In this document: positions 1 to 6,102 of the stretch, in pieces | Layout: every line of letters starts with the position of its first letter | Numbering within the stretch: the stretch's first letter is position 1 | Notes under the pieces: generated by a model | Database searches by the model: none | What the model was told of the DNA's origin: nothing | Seen by the model: the letters and a program-made list of their open reading frames with translations, nothing else | Program-made: the position numbers and the translations under genes | Assembly (NCBI GenBank): GCA_002085305.1 | Contig: NATJ01000116.1 | Location: forward strand, 1 to 9,555 | From: Epsilonproteobacteria bacterium 4484_65 | Lineage (GTDB): Bacteria; Campylobacterota; Campylobacteria; Campylobacterales; Sulfurovaceae | DNA length: 9,555 bases | Direction of reading: 5' to 3'

Positions 1-1025
1 CTGAAATTCAGGTCTATGAGACTGTTACCAATCAAGGTTGATTTTGGAGTCATCATCACTTCTGCTAAACCAAGCTCTTTCTTTATTCTTTTAACCTGAT
101 AGTCACCTATCGAGAGCTTTTCCAGTTTTTCATTCGTAACTAAAGAAGAGAGTGCAACTTCTTTCCCCGCAACCAGTAGAGAATCCCCCGATTTAAGTTT
201 TGTACTAGATAGGGCAGGAATCAATAAGTTATTTCTTTCAATTCCAATAATCATAGTGTTATAACGACTTAAGAGTCTTGCTTCTTCAATGGTTTGATTA
301 ACAATACCTGAAGAATCATCTAGTTTTAAACGAAGCATTTCTCCTTGTAGATTATAGGCTATTACCATATCCTTAAGCGTTTGTTTTTTACGGTTTGTTT
401 TACCTTTGGTTGATTTGTTAGGAAGAAGATATTTTTTAGCGATAACGACATACACAATACCAACAATTAAAATAACTAGACCTATAGGAGCAAAACTAAA
501 AAAACTAAATGGTTCCAGACCTTCTCTTTCAAGTTGTGTACTTACGATTAAATTGGGAGGTGTACCAATAAGTGTTAACATACCACCAAGTAAAGCGGCA
601 ATGGAAATAGGCATTAAAAGTTGAGATGGTGCAATGTCTGCTTTTGCTGCAAGACTTAGTACTATAGGTATGAAAATAGCAACCGCTCCAGTTGAACTCA
701 TAAAGGCTGATAACCCAGCTACAACCAACATGAGCATTACTGTTAACTTCAGCTCGTTTGTACCTGCTACTCTCATAAGCCAATCACCAACAGCAAAGGC
801 TATACCTGTCTTAAACAACCCCTCCCCAACAATAAAAAGTCCTGCAATTAAAAGTAAAACAGGATCTCCAAAACCAGAAAGTGCTTCAGTTGGGGTAAGT
901 AGACCACTTAACAAAAGCGCTAAAATTGCCCCTACTGCTACTACATCCAGACGAACCTTATCACTTACGAAAAGAGATACGACAACAAAGAGTAAAATAA
1001 AAACAAATAACATTTCAAAATTCAT
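1..1025 (-). CDS. SLC13-family permease with RCK_C (TrkA-C) domains, 3' end off window
   Basis: This is an inner-membrane permease of the SLC13/divalent-anion:Na+ symporter type. My translation from the ATG at 1025 gives 341 uninterrupted residues before the left edge cuts it off. Residues 1-195 are strongly hydrophobic. They contain two family-like hairpin motifs, FMSSTGAVAIFIPI (108-121) and LIGTPPNLIVST (152-163), the latter matching the TPPNLI signature of SLC13/YfbS-like proteins. Residues about 215-300 form a first RCK_C domain (EEARLLSRYNTMIIGIER, then LKSGDSLLVAG). A second begins at LAEVMMTPKSTLIG (320-333) and is incomplete. Paired RCK_C domains in the cytosolic loop are usual for this subfamily, and the second transporter half should lie off the window. 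A weak AGG lies upstream of the start. The gene follows two outer-membrane genes on the same strand with a hairpin between. The substrate (dicarboxylate, sulfate or another anion) cannot be told from this half. Confidence 0.9.
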   Translation of the reverse strand, partial: MNFEMLFVFILLFVVVSLFVSDKVRLDVVAVGAILALLLSGLLTPTEALSGFGDPVLLLIAGLFIVGEGLFKTGIAFAVGDWLMRVAGTNELKLTVMLMLVVAGLSAFMSSTGAVAIFIPIVLSLAAKADIAPSQLLMPISIAALLGGMLTLIGTPPNLIVSTQLEREGLEPFSFFSFAPIGLVILIVGIVYVVIAKKYLLPNKSTKGKTNRKKQTLKDMVIAYNLQGEMLRLKLDDSSGIVNQTIEEARLLSRYNTMIIGIERNNLLIPALSSTKLKSGDSLLVAGKEVALSSLVTNEKLEKLSIGDYQVKRIKKELGLAEVMMTPKSTLIGNSLIDLNF

Positions 1026-1049
1026 AATTAACCTATTGTTTTTTTAATC

Positions 1050-1084
1050 GGGAACTTCTAAAAGCAAAGGTTTTAAAAGTTCCC
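1050..1084. repeat. Intercistronic imperfect inverted repeat (hairpin)
   Basis: Arms 1050-1063 and 1071-1084 pair over 14 positions with a single C/A mismatch (1058/1076) around a 7-base loop. The outer eight pairs (GGGAACTT/AAGTTCCC) are perfect. It lies between the stop of the barrel protein gene (1101) and the start of the permease gene (1025). In the transcribed minus direction it is followed by an A-rich run, not a U tract, so it is not a classical intrinsic terminator. It could stabilise the upstream mRNA, give partial termination, or act in the permease leader. Confidence 0.65.
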
Positions 1085-1100
1085 TGAAAGTATGATTGAT

Positions 1101-1880
1101 TTAAAAGTGGAAAACCACTCCCACTTTTGGACCATAGAGGTCAAAGTCTTCAACAAGCTTTACAGCATCTACCTCATAATGTATATAACGATATGTTGCC
1201 AAAACATCTCCCCAGCCAAAACGATATCCTATACTTGCCTGTGCCTGCCATGTAAGGTCAGAGTCTCCTGCCCCTATGTCAAAGATGTAAGGCACATACC
1301 AGTTCTCGTTGATATCAAAACTACCTTTCACACCTATCAATGCATCATAAGCTTCAAAAGATGGTGATAGAGGAATAGGAGCAAGAACAGGAAGATCAAT
1401 TGAAGCTTCTACATCCAGAGAAAAGTAACGCATACCCGCAATAATATCAAGTGTTGCACTGCCTGTATCTATGACATTATATCCCCCATAAAAACTAAGT
1501 ATCCATGCATCAAACTCTTCTGTTACAGTAGTTGCAAGTCTGCCTCTTCCTATATCTTCGGCTATTGTTTCTCCACCTGACATTCCCAGATAAAGAACAT
1601 CTGCAAGGAAAGAGAATTTATCTTTACGAAGTTCATAGGCACCCATAAACATACCGTCCAACTTATCGACCACCCCGCCATCACTCTCTACATCGTCTTC
1701 ACCGGGAATTGAATATGTTAACGTACCATCAAAACTGGCAGCCCATCCATAGATAGCAACTTTGTGTTCCCAGGCACTACTCTCTTCAACTATCACTGGT
1801 TCTTCAACTGTCTCTGCAATATCTCCACCGGCAGTAGCCAGTGTATAGGTAAGCAGTGTACCTGCAATTATTTTTCTCAT
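1101..1880 (-). CDS. Outer-membrane beta-barrel protein of unknown function
   Basis: This 259-residue protein has a short Sec signal peptide (MRKIIAGTLLTYTLATA) with an AxA-type cleavage site after Ala17, then an acidic linker. The body alternates aromatic and hydrophobic stretches, as in YGWAASFDGTLTYS (about 44-57), and it ends in FHF. A terminal phenylalanine is the usual BAM-recognition signature of outer-membrane barrels. The length fits a small 8-10 strand barrel. The start at 1880 is supported by an AGGA ribosome site at 1887-1890. It lies 32 bases downstream of the 306-residue outer-membrane gene and 75 bases upstream of the permease gene, all on one strand, so co-transcription is likely. 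I do not recognise a specific function. A role in passing the permease substrate across the outer membrane is only a guess from position. Confidence 0.85.
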   Translation of the reverse strand: MRKIIAGTLLTYTLATAGGDIAETVEEPVIVEESSAWEHKVAIYGWAASFDGTLTYSIPGEDDVESDGGVVDKLDGMFMGAYELRKDKFSFLADVLYLGMSGGETIAEDIGRGRLATTVTEEFDAWILSFYGGYNVIDTGSATLDIIAGMRYFSLDVEASIDLPVLAPIPLSPSFEAYDALIGVKGSFDINENWYVPYIFDIGAGDSDLTWQAQASIGYRFGWGDVLATYRYIHYEVDAVKLVEDFDLYGPKVGVVFHF

Positions 1881-1886
1881 ATTTTT

Positions 1887-1890
1887 TCCT
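1887..1890 (-). promoter_or_regulatory. Ribosome binding site of the 259-residue barrel gene
   Basis: On the minus strand AGGA stands six bases before the ATG at 1880, inside the 32-base gap after the upstream outer-membrane gene. It fixes the start at the signal-peptide methionine. Confidence 0.6.
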
Positions 1891-1912
1891 GATCTATAAT
1901 TTTATTTTAACC

Positions 1913-2833
1913 CTATTTTCTAGGGAACATCCACATCATCATGGCTCTTACCTGCCAGTCTGGACCATAATCATCCGGTGTAACAATATTTTTATACGCA
2001 GAGATCTGAGCAGTTACCGGTTGTGCACCTATCTTGAAAAGTCTTCCAAAACCTCCACCTATAGGTACAGTCCATCTGTGATCACTGTCAGCTTCCCAGT
2101 CAGCAGTCATGATCGGTGATGTCAATGCATACCATCCATCATCAAAGTTGTAGTTAACAAAGTACTGCAGTGTAAGAAGGTTGATATCTTTCTCTCCTGA
2201 TCCGCTAAAAGACCAGACATTACTTGCCACTCCACCATAGACCCATCTACCCGGTTGTGCCAGTAAGATACCTGAGATGCCAGCTGCCCATTTATCTTGA
2301 CCTAAAGAGTCATCTGTTGCAGTAGGAAGTACAAAAGCTGGACCTACACCCCAAACCGTTCCACCTGTCGAAGATGTATCCATTGGGGAGAAGAAAAATT
2401 GCATACTTGTATCACCTATTCCATTAATTCGATCTTCGCCCGGAGGAGTCAAGACACTTGGCTGAGATACAACTGGAATGATTGTTCGTGAAATAACAAG
2501 TATCTCATCATTAAGCTGGAATGGTAATACAGGCATAACATTCATCATATTTTGTGTACTGTCATCAGGACCTATACCCAAGTTGGTATTATTTTGAAAC
2601 TTAAAACTTCTCATATTTGAAATAGGATTTTGTGATTTCTTTGCAAGTGCCAAAGCTTCCTCAGCGGTAAATTTCGCTGAACTTTTTACATATGAAGCAG
2701 GTGCTTCCTCAGTTTTTGGAGCAGTTTGTGTAGCATCTGCTTCTGCTGAAGCAAGCATTGGCAATGCAGCCAATGCCAGTGCGGACAGAGAGAAAGATAT
2801 TGACTTTATGCTCAAACATTTTGAACTTGACAT
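1913..2833 (-). CDS. Outer-membrane transporter-like (neuromodulin-type) protein, 5' end disturbed
   Basis: This 306-residue exported protein has a hydrophobic signal core (FSLSALALAALPMLASA, residues 14-30), a likely cleavage after Ala30, an Ala/Glu/Pro-rich linker, then a beta-rich body. Stretches such as LLTLQYFVNYNF, PIMTADW and GPDWQVRAMMMWMFP resemble proteins commonly annotated as outer-membrane transporter or neuromodulin, whose function is poorly known. It leads the minus-strand cluster. The start is suspect. Codons 1-9 from the ATG at 2833 are antisense to well-conserved pta codons, no ribosome site precedes that ATG, and no promoter space exists. The native N-terminus was probably shorter (a Met-Lys directly before SISFSLSAL) and was lost at the junction near 2780-2807. 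The family call is by resemblance only. Confidence 0.8.
   Translation of the reverse strand: MSSSKCLSIKSISFSLSALALAALPMLASAEADATQTAPKTEEAPASYVKSSAKFTAEEALALAKKSQNPISNMRSFKFQNNTNLGIGPDDSTQNMMNVMPVLPFQLNDEILVISRTIIPVVSQPSVLTPPGEDRINGIGDTSMQFFFSPMDTSSTGGTVWGVGPAFVLPTATDDSLGQDKWAAGISGILLAQPGRWVYGGVASNVWSFSGSGEKDINLLTLQYFVNYNFDDGWYALTSPIMTADWEADSDHRWTVPIGGGFGRLFKIGAQPVTAQISAYKNIVTPDDYGPDWQVRAMMMWMFPRK
2781..2833. other. Head-to-head junction of two 5'-truncated genes
   Basis: In the plus direction the pta reading frame is recognisable back to about 2787-2807 (codons for REKDIDF, matching the DIDFMLKHF-like stretch of related Pta proteins). In the minus direction the same bases encode the start of the signal peptide of an outer-membrane protein, recognisable from about 2795 downward. 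Neither gene keeps its native start, ribosome site or promoter. The two coding sequences meet directly, with 26 bases of formal overlap (2808-2833). Inversion, deletion or an assembly chimera are all possible. Confidence 0.7.
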
Positions 2834-4739
2834 AGTCTATGAAGACTGCTGCGGGTTTACGGTAAGCGAGTACACGAAAGCCTATGCAGACGGCAAGGAA
2901 GAGGAACTCCATGAAGCATTGATACATAAAGTAGATCAACTGCATAAATCATATGATTTTGTCCTGATCGAGGGATATCCGCGTAACATCTTTGCTTCTG
3001 TTTTTGATTTTGATATCAACTTGAAGATCGCCAGAAATCTAGGCACTGTTTTTGTTCCGGTCATTCATGGAAAAAGAAAGTCATCTGCCAAGATCATCCA
3101 TGAGATACAGATCGTATCTGAAGCAGTTAGTACAGAAGGCTGTACCCACCTGGCAACCTTTGTTAACCGATGTGACCCAAAGATAATTGAAGATATAAAA
3201 CAGAATATTAGTACTCAACAAAAAGAGAAACAGGTTTATCTACTCCCAGAGGTGAAAGAGCTTAATACCCCTACCCTCGATCAGATCATAAAGTTACTTG
3301 ATGCAAAAATGATCATGGGAAGCCCTGAACAGCTCCAGCATCTTATCTATGGAAATAAGATCGCTGCCATGGGGGTTGAAAATTATCTTTCCCATATCAA
3401 TGATGGCGACCTGGTGATCGTCCCCGGTGATCGTATCGCTATCATTATTGCTTCTCTGCTCTCTTACTATGGGAAGAATCATCCTAATATAACCGGAATG
3501 ATCCTCAGTGGAGGGATAATACCCAGTGATAGTATTATGAACCTGCTGAAGGATTTTAACGAAATCCCTGTTCCTATTTTAAGTGTCGAAAGTGACAGCT
3601 ACCAAACAGCCATAGCACTGGACAAAGTAACTGCAGATATCACCTCAGAAAACAAACGTAAAATCACGCTGGCTAAAGGTCTCTTTGATGCTGCTATAGA
3701 TAAAACAAAAATAGCTGAACGATTTCGAAGCAGTCCAAAAGAGATGGTGACACCAATGATGTTCCAGTACAGACTCTTTGAAAATGCACGAGCCAAACGT
3801 CAAAAGATCGTTCTTCCCGAAAGTACAGATGAACGTATCCTTAGAGCGGTTGATATCCTCCTTCAAAGAGATATTGTAGATATTATCCTTCTAGGTGATC
3901 GTGAAGAGTTAGAACATCAAAGCATTCAGCTGGGATTGGATATCAGCAAAGCCGAGATCATTGATCCCCAAGAGAGTCCTCTAAGTGAAAATTTCTCACA
4001 GTCATTCTACGGTATGAGAAAAGAAAAAGGGTTAACACTTGATACAGCCAGAGATGCAATGGCTCACCTCAATTACTTTGCAACCATGATGGTCTATGAA
4101 GGCATAGCTGATGGCATGGTCTCCGGGGCAACACATACTACCACAGATACTGTTCGTCCTGCCCTGCAGATCATCAAAACACAACCAGATATATCGATTG
4201 TTTCCAGTGTCTTTTTCATGTGTCTTGATACCAGGGTCCTCGTCTATGGCGACTGCGCCATCAATCTTGACCCAACTGCCGAAGAGCTGGCTCAGATCGC
4301 TATCTCTTCGGCAGATACAGCTGCAAAATTCGGGATTGAACCTCGGGTGGCAATGCTCTCTTACTCTACGGGCAGTTCCGGGTCAGGACCAGAGGTGGAC
4401 AAGGTTCGGGAAGCCACACACCTGGCTCAGTCTCTAAGACCGGATCTTCTGATTGAGGGTCCTATTCAATATGATGCCGCCATCAATGAAAAAGTTGCCA
4501 AGAAGAAACTCCCTGACAGTAAAGTGGCTGGACGTGCCACCGTCTTTGTCTTCCCTGATCTCAATACCGGGAACAACACTTACAAAGCTGTGCAGCGATC
4601 TACCGGTGCAATCGCCATCGGTCCGGTACTGCAGGGGCTTCGTCTGCCTATCAATGATCTAAGCCGAGGCTGTTTGGTTGATGATATCGTCAATACCGTT
4701 GCGATCACTGCGATCCAGGCACAACAGGAGGAAGAATAA
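2808..4739 (+). CDS. pta: Phosphate acetyltransferase, N-terminally truncated
   Basis: Pta converts acetyl-CoA and phosphate to acetyl-phosphate and CoA in the cytoplasm. The 643 residues from the ATG at 2808 cover the back part of the BioD-like ATPase-fold domain (about 1-165, with YDFVLIEG at 49-56), a DRTGG domain (about 170-275, with VIVPGDR) and the complete PTA_PTB catalytic domain (about 316-637). Catalytic-domain signatures are VSGATHTTTDTVRP (438-451), GPIQYDAA (551-558), FVFPDLNTGNNTYKAVQRS (580-598) and GPVLQGLRLPINDLSRG (605-621). Full-length relatives have about 700-714 residues. Here about 55-60 N-terminal residues, including the P-loop strand, are missing. The frame stays open upstream of 2808 but has no start codon and is antisense to the outer-membrane gene. 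No good ribosome site is visible. Its stop overlaps the ackA start by one base. The catalytic domain looks intact, so activity is possible if the gene is expressed. In the E. coli enzyme the missing domain matters for allostery and stability. Confidence 0.95.
   Translation: MLKHFELDIVYEDCCGFTVSEYTKAYADGKEEELHEALIHKVDQLHKSYDFVLIEGYPRNIFASVFDFDINLKIARNLGTVFVPVIHGKRKSSAKIIHEIQIVSEAVSTEGCTHLATFVNRCDPKIIEDIKQNISTQQKEKQVYLLPEVKELNTPTLDQIIKLLDAKMIMGSPEQLQHLIYGNKIAAMGVENYLSHINDGDLVIVPGDRIAIIIASLLSYYGKNHPNITGMILSGGIIPSDSIMNLLKDFNEIPVPILSVESDSYQTAIALDKVTADITSENKRKITLAKGLFDAAIDKTKIAERFRSSPKEMVTPMMFQYRLFENARAKRQKIVLPESTDERILRAVDILLQRDIVDIILLGDREELEHQSIQLGLDISKAEIIDPQESPLSENFSQSFYGMRKEKGLTLDTARDAMAHLNYFATMMVYEGIADGMVSGATHTTTDTVRPALQIIKTQPDISIVSSVFFMCLDTRVLVYGDCAINLDPTAEELAQIAISSADTAAKFGIEPRVAMLSYSTGSSGSGPEVDKVREATHLAQSLRPDLLIEGPIQYDAAINEKVAKKKLPDSKVAGRATVFVFPDLNTGNNTYKAVQRSTGAIAIGPVLQGLRLPINDLSRGCLVDDIVNTVAITAIQAQQEEE
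4726..4731 (+). promoter_or_regulatory. Consensus ribosome binding site for ackA
   Basis: A perfect AGGAGG lies within the last codons of pta, seven bases before the ackA ATG at 4739. With the TAATG stop/start overlap it points to translational coupling of pta and ackA. Confidence 0.85.
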
Positions 4740-5932
4740 TGAAGATCCTTGTCCTCAATTCAGGCAGCTCCTCGATCAAATGCCAATATTTTATAGATAA
4801 AAAAAGTGTTGCTTCAGCATTGGTTGAACGTATAGGAGAAGAGGAGAGCTATAGTGAAGTAAAATATAAAGAACAGACCCTTAGCACCACAGACCCTGTC
4901 TCTGATCACCAACAAGCCCTTGAAATACTATTTTCCCTGTTGAAAGAATCAAATACTATCTCTTCCATAGGTGAGTTGGATGCAGTGGGTCATCGCGTAG
5001 TACATGGAGGTGCTCATTTTTCAGAACCCACACTTATCACCCAAGAGGTAGTTGAAACTATTCGTTCACTCATCCCACTAGCTCCCCTGCATAACCCTGC
5101 CAATCTTAAGGGTATCGAGGTGATAAGCAAGATAGCTCCCAACTTATCACAGGTTGCTGTCTTTGATACTGCATTTCATCAAAGTATGCCGGATCATGCT
5201 GCACTTTACCCTCTTCCTTATGAACTCTATGAAAGATCAGGCATCAGACGTTACGGTTTTCATGGCACTTCTCATTCCTATGTTGCTAAAGAAGCTGCAG
5301 AGATGATGAGTGAAGATCTCAACACACTCAATCTTATTACACTGCACCTGGGGAATGGTGCCAGTGCCTGTGCTATTAAATCTGGAAAGAGTATTGATAC
5401 ATCTATGGGATTGACCCCTCTGGAAGGACTGATGATGGGAACACGCAGTGGAGATATTGATCCTGCCATTATTCCTTTTCTCTCACACAATCATAATATG
5501 GATATCGATGCCATCGACAAGATGCTTAACAAAGAGAGTGGATTAAAAGGTATCTGTGGGACGAATGATATGCGAGAAGTCGTCACGCAGGCAGAAGAGG
5601 ATGATACGCTCTCTGCCCTTGCACTGGAAATGTACAGTTATCGGATAAAAAAATATATTGGTGCCTACAGTGCTGTATTAGGTCGAGTAGATGCTATAGT
5701 ATTTACCGGTGGTATAGGGGAACATGCTGTCAAAGTCCGTGAAATGGTCTGTGAAGGACTTGAGGAATCCATTGGATTGAAACTTGACGCTGTCAAAAAC
5801 AAGATAACATTAACAAAGAACCATCCAATCCACAAGCTGAAAAGTAAAATACGACTTTTTGTCATTCCCACTAATGAAGAGTTGGAGATAGTACTTCAAA
5901 CTGAAAAGACCATAAAAGATATGACTTTATAA
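4739..5932 (+). CDS. ackA: Acetate kinase
   Basis: AckA transfers the phosphoryl group of acetyl-phosphate to ADP, giving acetate and ATP, or runs in reverse for acetate activation. It partners Pta in the cytoplasm. The 397 residues match the usual length of about 400. The ASKHA-fold signatures are all present: MKILVLNSGSSSIK (1-14, Asn7), GHRVVHGG (84-91, Arg86), VFDTAFHQSMP (141-151, Asp143), RYGFHGTSH (171-179, His175), LHLGNGAS (202-209), GTRSGDIDP (234-242, Arg236), VFTGGIGEHA (321-330) and the terminal IPTNEE (376-381). The equivalents of the catalytic Asp148, His180, Arg241 and Glu384 of the Methanosarcina enzyme therefore appear kept. The start is fixed by AGGAGG at proper spacing and overlaps the pta stop by one base. 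Nothing looks damaged. The promoter that normally drives pta-ackA is not in the window because the pta 5' end is lost. Confidence 0.97.
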   Translation: MKILVLNSGSSSIKCQYFIDKKSVASALVERIGEEESYSEVKYKEQTLSTTDPVSDHQQALEILFSLLKESNTISSIGELDAVGHRVVHGGAHFSEPTLITQEVVETIRSLIPLAPLHNPANLKGIEVISKIAPNLSQVAVFDTAFHQSMPDHAALYPLPYELYERSGIRRYGFHGTSHSYVAKEAAEMMSEDLNTLNLITLHLGNGASACAIKSGKSIDTSMGLTPLEGLMMGTRSGDIDPAIIPFLSHNHNMDIDAIDKMLNKESGLKGICGTNDMREVVTQAEEDDTLSALALEMYSYRIKKYIGAYSAVLGRVDAIVFTGGIGEHAVKVREMVCEGLEESIGLKLDAVKNKITLTKNHPIHKLKSKIRLFVIPTNEELEIVLQTEKTIKDMTL

Positions 5933-5949
5933 TATTTTTGTTTTTAGGA

Positions 5950-5978
5950 TAGACAAAATATAAATCTCCTGCTATGAT
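5950..5978 (+). promoter_or_regulatory. Sigma70-like promoter for the FUSC efflux operon
   Basis: TAGACA (5950-5955) and TATGAT (5973-5978) are each one base from consensus and separated by exactly 17 bases, in the gap after ackA. Transcription would begin near 5985, just before an AAGG ribosome-site-like motif at 5991-5994. Campylobacterota promoters often lack a -35 box, so the full two-box match is suggestive, not proof. Confidence 0.5.
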
Positions 5979-6102
5979 AACCTGAAGAAAAAGGCAAAAT
6001 AATTGCATAAACACAGAAAAGAATCGCACCTTATGGGAGTCTATCTCCAGCCTGCTCTTCTTTTCGCTATCTGATAAACTCAAGTTCTCTATAAAAGTCT
6101 CC

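Noticed and set aside
406..1047. Plus-strand open frames of 72 and 137 residues
   Set aside because: They lie antisense to the SLC13 permease, whose minus-strand translation has clear family motifs; their own sequences are Ser/Thr/Lys-rich without any domain.
2640..2807. Upstream open extension of pta as a native N-terminus
   Set aside because: The frame is open but has no start codon, and before about 2787 it is the antisense of an exported protein with a clear signal peptide; it shows no P-loop.
5905..5948. Possible intrinsic terminator after ackA (T-rich run)
   Set aside because: The T tract is real, but the only stem I find is about five A/T pairs (ATAAA/TTTAT), partly inside the coding sequence, which is too weak to call.
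6033..6074. Short frame MGVYLQPALLFAI as a leader peptide of the FUSC operon
   Set aside because: It is better explained as the out-of-frame start of the FUSC gene across an extra G; there is no ribosome site for it and no attenuator-like hairpin follows.
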